From contig NZ_PIZU01000002.1 in the NCBI RefSeq assembly GCF_002838065.1, positions 62,001-126,000 on the forward strand: a stretch of DNA of 64,000 nt. Reading direction: 5' to 3'. The position numbers and the translations under genes were made by a program. The notes under the pieces were generated by a model. It was not told the origin of the DNA, did no database searches, and saw only the letters and a list, made by a program, of their open reading frames with translations. Of this stretch, positions 18,790 through 29,400 are shown one piece after another (position 1 is the stretch's first letter; every line of letters starts with the position of its first letter). The stretch is from Mycobacterium hubeiense. GTDB taxonomy: Bacteria; Actinomycetota; Actinomycetes; Mycobacteriales; Mycobacteriaceae.

Positions 18790-19314
18790 ATGAAGGCGGT
18801 CGTTGGTTGCTTGCTCGTGGCGGGTGCGCTGCTCGCCGGCTGCCAATCCGACACTCAAGGCACACCCGTCACAAGTCCGGAATCGCCGACGGAGCCGAGC
18901 GTTGCGACCCCGCGACCACCCAAACCGACCGCTGCTCCGCCTCCCACAACCACTCCCCCGCCCAGGTCGCCCGGCGCCGAAGTGCTGCAGCCCGAGAACG
19001 GCTACGTGTTCATCGAGACGAAGTCGGGCAAGACCCGCTGCCAGATCAACCGAACCGAGGTCGGCTGCGAATCGCAGTTCACCGATTCGCCATCGATCGA
19101 CGGAATGCCCGCCAATGGCGTGCGGGTCACTGCGGACGGCGAAATCGATTGGGTCGTCGGCAATCTCGGGGACATCCCCGCCGTCACGCTCGACTACCGC
19201 ACCTATAAAGCACTCGGCTGGACGATCGAGGCCACCAGCGACGGCACGCGCTTCACCAACGACCGAACCGGCCGCGGAATGTTCGTCGCGGTGGAGGGCG
19301 TGCAGACGTTCTAG
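18790..19314 (+). CDS. Lipoprotein (LpqJ-like)
   Basis: 174 residues starting with a lipoprotein signal peptide and lipobox LLAGC (Cys20). A Pro/Thr-rich stalk (about 25-65) leads to a small domain with two cysteines (TRCQINRTEVGCES) that probably form a disulfide. It would be anchored in the membrane facing the periplasm. The design matches LpqJ, which sits beside iniC in M. tuberculosis (from memory). Function unknown. It starts 32 bp after the MBL-fold gene. Confidence 0.75.
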   Translation: MKAVVGCLLVAGALLAGCQSDTQGTPVTSPESPTEPSVATPRPPKPTAAPPPTTTPPPRSPGAEVLQPENGYVFIETKSGKTRCQINRTEVGCESQFTDSPSIDGMPANGVRVTADGEIDWVVGNLGDIPAVTLDYRTYKALGWTIEATSDGTRFTNDRTGRGMFVAVEGVQTF

Positions 19315-19323
19315 GGTTGACGC

Positions 19324-19945
19324 ATGACCGTCGCTCAGCGTGAACGCGCCGCCCTCGTCGACACCATGCGCAGCGCAGGACCCGATGCGCCGACCCTCTG
19401 CGAAGGCTGGACCACCCGCGATCTCGCTGCGCATCTGGTGATCCGGGAGTACCGGCTCGACGCCGCGCCGGGCATCGTCGTGCCCGCGTTCGCGGGCCGC
19501 ACCGCCAAGGTGCAGGACGACGTCACGAAGTCCACCGACTGGGAGCAGCTGCTGGACAAGATCGCGTCGGGACCGCCGATCTACTCGCCGCTCAAACTGC
19601 TGGATCCCGTCGCCAATGTCGCGGAGATGTTCATCCACCACGAAGACGTCCGCCGCGCGAAAACCGGGCTGGGAGCCGCGGGATCTCGACGACGCCACGG
19701 TCTCGGCCTTGACGAGGTCGCTGAAGTTCATGGCGCGCATGAGCATGGCCAAAGTGCCCGCCCACGTCGCGCTGCGCACGCCCGACGGCAAGACGCTGGC
19801 CACCGTCGGCAAGGGGCCCGCGGTGACGGTCACCGGAGAGCCAGGAGAACTGCTGCTGTTTGCCGCCGGACGCGAGGCGCGGGTCGAGTTCGAGGGTGAC
19901 GACGACGCCGTCGCCGCCGTCCGCGCTGCGCACCGCGGGCTCTAG
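19324..19945 (+). pseudogene. TIGR03085-type (DinB/maleylpyruvate-isomerase-like) protein, frameshifted
   Basis: The first frame (from the ATG at 19324) encodes the N-terminal part: LCEGWTTRDLAAHLVIREY, typical of the mycothiol-dependent maleylpyruvate isomerase N-terminal/TIGR03085 family, up to MFIHHEDVRRAK. The sequence then continues in the +1 frame as PGWEPRDLDDATVSALTRS and LLLFAAGREARVEFEG to the stop at 19945. The switch falls in a run of four A at 19660-19663; deleting one A restores a normal protein of about 206 residues. Either a genuine inactivating mutation or a homopolymer sequencing error. Confidence 0.8.
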
Positions 19946-20011
19946 CACCCGATCAGGGCAGCTTTACTCGTTCTTGACTGTGCGTTGAATCGTCTCCCAG
20001 ACGATTGCTCT

Positions 20012-23000
20012 GTGAGTACGCTTCAACAGGTGGAGCTGGGGGTTCTAGGACCTCTCCAGGTCCGGCAAGACGGTGTGCCCGTCATGATCCCGGGCGCGAA
20101 ACCGCGCGCCATCCTCACGATGCTCGGCCTGCACGGCGGTTCGGTGGTGCCCGCCGACGTCCTCGTCGAACTGCTCTGGGGCGACGACCCGCCGCGCACC
20201 GCCGAAAAGGCGCTGCAAACCCACATCTCCTCCCTGCGTCATGCCCTTGGCGACGGCTTCGTGTTGACCGAGGGAGCCGGCTGGCGGCTGAGCACCACCG
20301 AAGTCGACGCTTCGCGTTACAGGTTGGTCGCCAAGTTGGGCCGTGACGCCCTAGCCGCCGGCGACACGAGCCAAGCGGTCGCGCATTTCGAGGAGGCGCT
20401 GACGCTCTGGCGCGGTATCCCCGAGCTGCCCGACACCCAGCGCGGTGCATCGGAGAAGACGCGCTGGATCGAGGGCCATGCCGCGCTGGTGGAGGACCGC
20501 GCCGATGCGCTGCTCGCGACGGGACGCGCGGCGGAGATCGTTGGCGAGCTGGAGGCGGCGGTGGCCGAGGCGCCGCTGCGCGAAAGACGTTGGGGCCAGC
20601 TGATGCTCGCGCTCTACCGCGCCGGACGGCAGGGCGAAGCCTTGGCTGCGTTCAAACGAGCGCGGTCATTGCTAGCCGACGAGCTGGGTGTCGACCCGGG
20701 ACCGGACCTGCGCCGCCTCGAAGCGGCGATCGTCGCGCAGGACGCCGCATTGGAAGTCCCTGCGTCGCAGCAGGCTTCGGGCGTGACACGAGCAGTGACC
20801 TTCCTGCTCACCGACATTGAAGGGTCGACGGCCGCGTGGGAGGCAGACGCCGACGCGATGGCGATCGCGCTTGCCCGCCACGACGAGCTCGTCGAGCAGG
20901 TGGTGACGTCGCATGGAGGGCGGCTGATCAAGACGCGCGGCGAAGGCGACGCGACGTTCTCGGTGTTCGACCGCCCGTCGGCCGCGGCAGCCGCCGCGAT
21001 CGAGCTACAAGAAGCGATCAGCGACGAGCCGTGGGCGTTACGGGACCCGATGCGCGTTCGGGTGGCCTTGCATACCGGCGAGGCGGAGCTTCGCGACGGC
21101 GACTACTTCGGTCGGGCGGTCAACCGCGCCGCCCGCCTGCGATCGCTGGCAGCGGGCGGGCAGATCCTGTGCTCGGGCGCCACCGCCGAGCTCGTCATCG
21201 ATTCGTTGCGCGACGATGTGGTGCTCGCCGACCTGGGCATGCGCCAGCTCAAGAACCTGGCGCGGCCAGAGCACGTGTTCGAGCTCCGTGTGGAAACCGC
21301 CGAGACGCCCGCAAGCGAGGCGCCCATCGAACGGCCCGACCTGCCCGCGGTGCTCGCCGGCCCAGGGCCGTTCGTCGGACGCGGCACCGAGCTCGCGTCC
21401 CTGATGGCCGCCTGGCAGGCGACGCTCGCCGGTGGCATGCAGGCGGTGCTGATCGCGGGCGAACCGGGTGTGGGCAAGACGCGCCTGGCCGGCGAATGGT
21501 CCCGGCAGGCCTACGAGCAAGGCGCCGTGGTGCTTTACGGCCGCTGCGACGAGGATCTCGGTGCCCCGTATCAGCCGTTCGCGGAGGCGCTGCGCACGCT
21601 GGTGCCGTGCCTCGGCGCCGGCCGGCTGCGGGGCCTGCGTGGCGTTGAGGGATTACTGGCGCTGGTGCCCGGGCTGGCCGACGTGCTACCGGATTTGGCG
21701 GCGCCGACGCGCGCGGATCCCGACACCGAACGCTACGCGTTGTTCGACGCCGTCGTCGCGCTGTTGGAGGTCGCCGCCGCGAGCGCGCCCGTTGTGCTGA
21801 TTCTCGACGATCTCCATTGGGCAGCCAAGCCAACGCTTTTGATGTTGCGGCATCTGTTGCGCTTCGGCGAGCACGCCCGTGTACAGGTCGTCGGCACATA
21901 CCGCAGCACCGATCTTGACCGCTCGCATCCGCTGGCGGCGATGCTCGCCGACCTTCACCGCGACGGCACCGTTGCGCGACTTCAGCTGGGCGGTCTGGAC
22001 GAGGATGACGTCAGCGCGTACGTCGCCGAAGCAGGTTACGACGACGAGGAATTGGCCCGCGCACTAGCATCCGTCACGGGCGGTAACCCCTTCTTCCTCA
22101 TCGAGGCGTTGCGGCATGTCGATGAAAGCGGCGGCGTCTGGGATCCGAGCACGTTGCCGCAGGGCGTTCGGGAAACGATGAGCCGCAGACTGTCTCGGCT
22201 TCCGGCGGAGACGAACAAAGCGCTTGCGGCGGCAGCGGTGGTGGGCAGCCGGTTTGCGCTCGAGTTGGTTGAACGAGTGGTCGACGCTGACCTTGTCGAC
22301 GCGTTCGACGAGGCGTGCAGGGCTGGCATCGTCATCGAAGAGCCGGGCGGTCGATACCGGTTCAATCATGCGCTTGTTCGGCAGTCATTGCTCGCCGAGT
22401 TACCGTCCGTGCGGCGCATGCGGCTGCACCAGCGCATCGCCACGACCCTGGAGGGCGAACCCGGCGCCGACGACGAGCTGCTCGACGAACTGGCACATCA
22501 CTATTTCGAATGTGCGTGGGCGGGCAACGCGGCCAAGGCCGTTCATTACTGTCGGCGCGCCGCAGACCAGGCGACGGCTCGGTTGGCCTACGAGGGCGCG
22601 GCAGACCTCTACGACAAGGCATTGCACGCACTCGAGGAGCTGGACGAAGAGCTGCCTGACCGCGAGGACCAGTGCGCCGAACTGCTGGTCGCGCGGTGCG
22701 AGGCGCTCTTGGCCGCGGGTGACGTGACTTCGGCGACGGGTGCGGTCGCGCAATTGCAAGCCGCCACACATGATTCGGCGCGATTCGCGGCGTGGGCGAC
22801 GTGCTTCGACGGGCAATTGTCGATGCTGACGCATCCTGAGCGATTGGACGAGATCGAAGCGGCGTTGCGGTCAGCGGCTGACAAGCTGGCCGAATTAGGC
22901 GACGCCGCAGGAGAAGCCAAGGCACACACCGTACGCGCGACGTGCCTGGGCCGCCTTGGGCGGGTGGGCGATTGTGAGGTTGCGTTGGATGACGCGCTCA

Positions 23001-26000
23001 CGGCGGCGCGGCGCGCGCAGGACCATCGCCGGGTGAATGCGGTGCTGGCGGGTGCGCCGCTTGCGGCGTTGTGGGGACCGAATCCCGTTCCGCGAGCGGG
23101 CGGTCGGTGTCTCGACGTGGTGCGGCTGCTGCGGATCACGACGGACTCGCCGGCGGTCGAAGCGACGTCGACGCGGTGCCAGGCGGTGTTGGAGGCGTTC
23201 CGAGGCCGGGCGGCTGCGGCGCGACGGATGATCGACTCGGCGCGACGCACGGTCACCGAACTCGGTCTGCGGCATGCGCTACTGGAGGTGGAGCAGTTTG
23301 CGGGGATTGTCGAGTTGGTGCTCGACGATGCGGCGGCGGCCGAGCCGCATTTGCGCCAGGCCTACAAGGGTTTTCGTCGAATGGGCCTCGATGCGGACAC
23401 GGCGGAGACCGCCGCACTGTTGGCCCGTGCGTGCCTGGCACTCGGCCGGGATGACGAAGCCGATGAATTGTGTTCGGAGAGTGAGCGGCTCGCGGGCCAT
23501 GCGTTGAAGGCTGCGATTGCGTGGCGGACGGTTCGGGCACAGCTGCTTGCGCGCCAGGGTGCGCACGATGAGGCCAAGCGGGTGGCAGAGGAGGCTGTCG
23601 ATCTGGCGGGCCGCACGGACGCGTTAGTCGATCACGGGGACGCGTGCCTGGCATTGGCGACGGTGCTGGGTGCCGCAGGCGATAGCGCAGGCTCGCGAGC
23701 GGCGGCTGAGCGAGCGGTGGACCTGTACGAGCGGAAAGGCGCTGCGGCACTTGCGGAGAACGCGCGTGGCATTCTCGGCGCAGATGCTCCGGCCATCCCG
23801 GCGAAGTCCGAACCGGCCGTCGAGCTCGATAATGCATGTGTACGAACGCTCGCCCGGCTGAACGACGCAGCCGCACACCAGGCGTGGGACGAGGCGGCGC
23901 AACTATTTGCGCCGGAAGTTTCGGCCGAGAGTCATCGCAAGATCGTCGGCTATCCACAAACGACCCTTACCCGGGGCCAGTACGTAGACGAGATGAGCCA
24001 TTTTCGGCAGACAGGCATGGTGCGATACGAGTTCGTTCCCATCGCCGTACTGGGCGAACGTCTTGCCCTTGTCCGGCTGAAAGTCGGCACCTCCGATCTG
24101 GGTTCCGGGGCGCCGCAGGACGAGATGCTTCAAGTAGTCGGTGTCGACGAGGACGGTCGGATCGCCCTACAGGTGGTTTTCGACGTCGAGGACATGGATA
24201 CCGCCCGCGCCAAACTCGACGCCATGCATGCTCGCGAGGCGGAGACCCCCGCAGCCGACAATGCATGCGTGCGAACGGTTCGCCGGAATGAGGCTGCCGT
24301 CAACCGAGGCGCTTGGGACGAGGTTCGGCAGCTATACGCTACCGACGCGTTAGTCGAGAGTCGTCGGAAGATCGTCGGCTTCACGCGAGACGACCTTTCG
24401 TCCGGTGACTGGCTTCGCTTGGCGGAGCGTATCCGTGATATCGGCGGGACGCGGCAGCGAATAGACGTCATCGCAATGCGAGGTGAGCGCCTGGCTCTAA
24501 CGCGTTTGGCGCTGGGCACCGACGACGCGAGCCCGGGAGCGCCGGAGCTCGAGGTGCTCCAGTTGTTCGGCTTAGACGACGAGGGGCGAATCGCACTGCA
24601 CTTGTTCTTCGACGTCGACGACATGGACACCGCGATGGCCGAGCTGGACGCCGCGCACGCCCGGTTCGAGGCTGGGGCCCGTCGGTCGCCGCTCGAGAAC
24701 GCAGCGAGCCGAGCCGAAGATCGGTTCCACGCACTCTATACGGAAATGCGCTGGGATGAGATCTCGGCAATGCTCACCGACGATTTTGTCGTCGAAGAGC
24801 GTCGCAGAGGATTCCGCCGCAAGACCAATGACCGCGCCGGGGAGATGACGGAGATACGCGCGATCGCCGACTTAGGGGTCAAGAAGATGTCCTCGGAGGT
24901 CGTTGCTATCCGGGGCGAGCGCCTCGTCCTCAGTCGCGTCCACTTCTCTGGCCGAGAACAGCGGCCGGATGCGTTTCATTCCCAGCTGCTCCGCGTCGGA
25001 GAAGTCGACGCTGACGGGCGGTTCGCGGCAGCAATCACGTTCGACCTCGACGACTTCGACGTCGCCATCGCCGAGCTCGATGCCCGCTACCTCGCCGGCG
25101 AAGCTGCACCGCACGCGGAGACGTGGTCGGGCATCACCCGGATCTACGCCGCGCTCAACCGTCACGAGCTGCCGCCGACGACATCGGATTTCGCGGACGT
25201 CGACCGACGACTCGCCGCTATCGAGCCGGGGGGCATGAAGGCATACCTCCGTGCCTCATGGGACGCCGCCCCGGACGCAAGCATGTACATAAGGGCGGTC
25301 CATCGGCTGAGCGACCTCGGAGCGGTCGTCACCCACGCGGCACATGCGACCTCACAAGAGGGTCTCGACGCCGAGTGGCAGGACGTCAACCTTTTGACGG
25401 TCGATGGAGGCCGACTCAACCGCTGCGAGCTATTCGACGAGACAGACCTCGACGCCGCGCTCGCGAGGTTCGACGAACTCAATAGCCGCGTGCCGCGGCT
25501 GGAAAACGCGGCAAGCCGAGCGTATGAGCGCTTCAACGCGTACTTTGTGGCCAGCGACTGGGACGCATTGGCCGAAACGATGACGGACGACTTTTTCGCA
25601 GACGATCGTCGTCGGGTTGTGGGCACTGGGGGCCAGCAGGGGCGGGAAGCTGCGGTTACTCAGGCGCGGGTGGTCGTAGGCATCGGCGTCACGAACGCGA
25701 CCTCAACCGTCGTTGCGACTCGGGGCGAGCGCCTCGCTCTCATGCGTACCCGCTTCTGGGGCCGCGACGAGCGGCCCGATGCATTCGCCTCCGAAGTGCT
25801 CCACATGGTCGAGATCGACGCAAAGCATCGGATCATGAAGTTCGTTGCCTTCGACCTCGAGGACATCGGCGCCGCCGTTGAAGAACTCGATTCCCGTTAC
25901 GCCGCAGGCGAAGCCGCCGCCTACGCGCATGTCTGGTCGGTTATGACGCACGCCTACTCTGCGATGAACCGGCACGAACTTCCGGCGACGACGCCGAACT

Positions 26001-26416
26001 GGGCCAATATCGACCACCGGCGGGCAGCATCTTTCGAGCCCGGCGAGCTGTTCGCGTACCTCCGTGTGACGTGGAACATGATGCCGGACTACAAAATGCG
26101 CATCACCGCCGTGCATCGGCTGACCTCACTCGGCGCGGTAATCACTCACACGGCATATGGGAAGTCGCAAGAGGGGTTCGACGCCTCGTGGCGGCTGATC
26201 GCCGTCTTCACCACCGACGGCGATATGTTCAACCGCTGCGAGATGTTCGACGAGGCCGACATCGACTCTGCACTCGCGAGATTCGACGAGCTCAGCCGAT
26301 CGGCGCAACGACTGGAGAACAGTGCGAGCCGGGTGTTCGAGCGCTTTTCCAGATATCTCGCGGCCCGTGACTGGGACGCCATAGCGGAAAGTGATAGCGG
26401 ACGACGTTTGCCATGA
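20012..26416 (+). CDS. Giant BTAD/adenylate cyclase/AAA regulator, 5' part before frameshift
   Basis: 2134 residues from the GTG at 20012 (a TTG at 19985 is also possible; residue numbers here count from 19985). Order: OmpR-type winged helix (about 17-105) and BTAD repeats (110-258) as in AfsR/SARP regulators; class III nucleotide cyclase domain (268-436) with metal Asp in LLTDIEGST, the Lys in LIKTRGEGD, its Asp, and Asn/Arg in AVNRAARL all present, so likely active; AAA/STAND ATPase with Walker A GEPGVGKT (492-499) and LILDDLHWA; TPR-like helices (about 800-1270); then an NTF2/SnoaL-like tandem array from 1281. The frame ends abnormally in SDSGRRLP; the array continues in another frame. Role inferred: signal-integrating transcriptional activator. 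Confidence 0.9.
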   Translation: MSTLQQVELGVLGPLQVRQDGVPVMIPGAKPRAILTMLGLHGGSVVPADVLVELLWGDDPPRTAEKALQTHISSLRHALGDGFVLTEGAGWRLSTTEVDASRYRLVAKLGRDALAAGDTSQAVAHFEEALTLWRGIPELPDTQRGASEKTRWIEGHAALVEDRADALLATGRAAEIVGELEAAVAEAPLRERRWGQLMLALYRAGRQGEALAAFKRARSLLADELGVDPGPDLRRLEAAIVAQDAALEVPASQQASGVTRAVTFLLTDIEGSTAAWEADADAMAIALARHDELVEQVVTSHGGRLIKTRGEGDATFSVFDRPSAAAAAAIELQEAISDEPWALRDPMRVRVALHTGEAELRDGDYFGRAVNRAARLRSLAAGGQILCSGATAELVIDSLRDDVVLADLGMRQLKNLARPEHVFELRVETAETPASEAPIERPDLPAVLAGPGPFVGRGTELASLMAAWQATLAGGMQAVLIAGEPGVGKTRLAGEWSRQAYEQGAVVLYGRCDEDLGAPYQPFAEALRTLVPCLGAGRLRGLRGVEGLLALVPGLADVLPDLAAPTRADPDTERYALFDAVVALLEVAAASAPVVLILDDLHWAAKPTLLMLRHLLRFGEHARVQVVGTYRSTDLDRSHPLAAMLADLHRDGTVARLQLGGLDEDDVSAYVAEAGYDDEELARALASVTGGNPFFLIEALRHVDESGGVWDPSTLPQGVRETMSRRLSRLPAETNKALAAAAVVGSRFALELVERVVDADLVDAFDEACRAGIVIEEPGGRYRFNHALVRQSLLAELPSVRRMRLHQRIATTLEGEPGADDELLDELAHHYFECAWAGNAAKAVHYCRRAADQATARLAYEGAADLYDKALHALEELDEELPDREDQCAELLVARCEALLAAGDVTSATGAVAQLQAATHDSARFAAWATCFDGQLSMLTHPERLDEIEAALRSAADKLAELGDAAGEAKAHTVRATCLGRLGRVGDCEVALDDALTAARRAQDHRRVNAVLAGAPLAALWGPNPVPRAGGRCLDVVRLLRITTDSPAVEATSTRCQAVLEAFRGRAAAARRMIDSARRTVTELGLRHALLEVEQFAGIVELVLDDAAAAEPHLRQAYKGFRRMGLDADTAETAALLARACLALGRDDEADELCSESERLAGHALKAAIAWRTVRAQLLARQGAHDEAKRVAEEAVDLAGRTDALVDHGDACLALATVLGAAGDSAGSRAAAERAVDLYERKGAAALAENARGILGADAPAIPAKSEPAVELDNACVRTLARLNDAAAHQAWDEAAQLFAPEVSAESHRKIVGYPQTTLTRGQYVDEMSHFRQTGMVRYEFVPIAVLGERLALVRLKVGTSDLGSGAPQDEMLQVVGVDEDGRIALQVVFDVEDMDTARAKLDAMHAREAETPAADNACVRTVRRNEAAVNRGAWDEVRQLYATDALVESRRKIVGFTRDDLSSGDWLRLAERIRDIGGTRQRIDVIAMRGERLALTRLALGTDDASPGAPELEVLQLFGLDDEGRIALHLFFDVDDMDTAMAELDAAHARFEAGARRSPLENAASRAEDRFHALYTEMRWDEISAMLTDDFVVEERRRGFRRKTNDRAGEMTEIRAIADLGVKKMSSEVVAIRGERLVLSRVHFSGREQRPDAFHSQLLRVGEVDADGRFAAAITFDLDDFDVAIAELDARYLAGEAAPHAETWSGITRIYAALNRHELPPTTSDFADVDRRLAAIEPGGMKAYLRASWDAAPDASMYIRAVHRLSDLGAVVTHAAHATSQEGLDAEWQDVNLLTVDGGRLNRCELFDETDLDAALARFDELNSRVPRLENAASRAYERFNAYFVASDWDALAETMTDDFFADDRRRVVGTGGQQGREAAVTQARVVVGIGVTNATSTVVATRGERLALMRTRFWGRDERPDAFASEVLHMVEIDAKHRIMKFVAFDLEDIGAAVEELDSRYAAGEAAAYAHVWSVMTHAYSAMNRHELPATTPNWANIDHRRAASFEPGELFAYLRVTWNMMPDYKMRITAVHRLTSLGAVITHTAYGKSQEGFDASWRLIAVFTTDGDMFNRCEMFDEADIDSALARFDELSRSAQRLENSASRVFERFSRYLAARDWDAIAESDSGRRLP

Positions 26417-29400
26417 CGATCGCCGTCGGGTGGTAAGCGGCGGCATCCGACGAGGCCGAGATGCGGAGATTGCGAACTTGCGGGCCGTCGTGGAAGTCGG
26501 GGTCAAGCATCACGAGCCGACCGTCATCGCTACCCGCGGGGAGCGCCTCGCGCTCACTCGTACCAACGTATCTGGGGACGGTCAACGCGACGAGGCGTTT
26601 GGCCTTGAGGTGCTAAACATCGTTGAAATTGACACCCACAACCGAATCGCAGCGGCCGTCATGTTGGACCCTGGCGACATCGACGCCGCCTTCGAGGAAC
26701 TCGACGCGCGGTACCTTGCCGGCGATGCCGCACCGTACGCGCACACGTGGTCCGTAGTCGCGGAAGTCTACGCCGCGTTCAACCGGCGCGAGCTCGCCGT
26801 GACGACTCCTGACTGGGTGAACATCGACCACCGTCGCGGAGCAGCTTTCGCACCGGGCGAATTTCTCGCGTATGTCCAAGCCGCATGGGACGACTCGCCT
26901 GACACCAAGGTCTACATCGCGGCTGTGCATCGGCTCAGCAACCTCGGCGCCGTAGTCACCGATGTGGCACAAGGGATCTCGCACCATGGCTTCGAAGCTG
27001 AGTGGCGGGAAATCCACCTCTTGACAGTGGAAGGCGATATGCTCAGCCGCTCCGAGCTGTTCGACGAGGATGGCCTCGACGCCGCGCTCGTCCGGTTCGA
27101 CGAACTCAGTTCTCCAACACCGCAACTGGAGAACGCGGCCACGCGGGCACTCGACCGCTTTGCGACGTACTTCGCAGCCCGCGACTGGGCCGCAATGGCG
27201 GAGATACTGGCGGACGATACCTACGTGGACGATCGCCGGCGGGCGGTGAACTCCGGAACCCGACGCGGACGAGATGTCGAAATCGCGAGCATTCAGGCGA
27301 TCGCCGAGGTCGGCACTCAGAACATTTCGGCGACCGCAATTGCGACCCGGGGAGAGCGCCTTGCGCTCAGTCGTACCCGCTTGTCGGGACGCAACCAGCG
27401 ACCCGAAGGGTTCCACACCGAAGGACTCATCGTCCTCGAAACCGACGCGAACGATCGAATCGTTGCACGCATCGTGTTCGATCCTGATGACATCGACGCC
27501 GCATTCGAGGAAGTCGATTCCCGTTACGCCGCAGGCGAAGCCGCTGCCCACACGCACGTTTGGTCGGTCCTGACGCACATCTACTCTGCGACGAACCGGC
27601 ACGAACTTCCGGCTACGACGCCGAACTGGGCCAATATCGACCACCGGCGAGCAGCATCGTTCGCGCCCGGCGAGCTGTTCGCATACCTCCGTGCGACGTG
27701 GAACATGATGCCGGACTACAAAGTGCGCATCACCGCCGTGCATCGGCTGACCCCAGTCGGCGCGGTCGTTACGCATACGGCGTGCGGGACTTCGCAAGAG
27801 GGCTTCGATGCCGAGTGGCGACAGGTCGTGGTATTCACGGTCGACGGCGACGCGGTCAACCTCTGTGAGATGTTCGACGAGGCAGACCTGGACGCCGCCC
27901 TCGCTAGATTCGACGAAGTCACCGCCGCGCCACCGCGACTGGAGAACGCGGCAATCAGAGTGGCCGAGCGCGTCCGGGAGTCCTTCGCGATCCGCGACTG
28001 GGACGCCATAAGCGAGATCTTCGCCGACGACTTTTCCCTTGACGATCGCCGACGGACCGTAAATGCCGGGATCCGATACGGCCCAGATGCCGAAATCGAA
28101 GACTTGCAAGCCGCCGCGGATGTCGGGTTCACGGACGTGACGTGGACCGTCATTGCGACCCGCGGTCGGTGCCTTACCCTCGCGCGTGTCCAATGGTCGA
28201 GCCCAGACCAGCGCTCCGAGGCCTTCCATAATGAGTGGCTCGGCATTGTCGAGATCGATGCCGACGATCGGTTCATAGCAATGGTCATGCTCGACCTAGA
28301 CGACATCGACGCCGCCTTCCAGGAACTCGACGCCCGATACCTTGCCGGCGAAGCGGCCGCCTGCGCGCATACGTGGTCAGTCATCACACAGGGCTACGCC
28401 GCGCTCAACAGACATGAGGTGCCCCCGGCGACGTCGGATTGGATGACAATCGACCACCGTGTCCGCGCAACCTTCGAAGCAGGGGATCTGGCCGCATACA
28501 TCGGCTCCGTATGGGACGTCGCGCCGGACGTCAAGATCTACATCGAGACTGTGCATCGACTGAGCAACCTCGGAGCGGTCTACACCCAAGCGGCTTACGG
28601 GACTTCGCAAGAGGGCTTCGATGCCGAGTGGCGGGCCATCGCGCTGGTGGTCGATGCTCAACCGAAGAACCGCTGCGAAGTGTTCGACGAGACTGACCTC
28701 GACGTCGTACTAGCGAGGTTTGACGAACTCAGTCAGCCGGTACAACGGCTGGAAAACACGGCAAGCCAAGTAGCCGACCGCGTTTGGATGTACTTCCCAA
28801 CCCGCGATTGGGATGCCATGGCGGAAATGCTGGCCGACGACTCGTCCAATGACGACCGCCGTCCGATAGTGGGCTCGGGATTCCGAAGTGGACGGGATGC
28901 ACAGATCGACGACGCGCGGGCGATCGCCGATATGGGGATCACGACCGTGACATCGACCGCCATCGCGACTCGCGGGAGACGCCTCGTTCTACGCCGTACC
29001 CGCTTCTCAGGCCAAGATCGGCAGTCCGAGGCGGCATTGCTCAACGAGATACTGGACCTTGTTGAGATCGACGACGACGAGCGGATCGCGTCGGTCGTCA
29101 TGTTCGACCCCGACGACATCGACGCTGCATTCGAGGAGCTCGAAACCCGTTACCTCGCAGGCGAAGCGGCCGCGCACACGCACACTTGGTCCGTCATCAA
29201 CGGAGCCTGTGCCGCGTTCAACCGGCGCGAGTTCCCTGCTTTGGCCGAGGACTGGGTGAACATCGACCACCGCCGAGGAGCCGCCTTCGCTCCCGGTGAT
29301 CTGAGCTCATACGTCCGCACGGTGTGGGACGACGCTCCAGATGTAAGGACCCACTTCGAGGCTGTGCATCGGCTGAGTGAGCTCGGAGCGGTCGTGACAC

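Noticed and set aside
26613..28229. 538-residue open frame antisense to the NTF2-like array
   Set aside because: Repeats with the same period as the sense array, so it only mirrors it.
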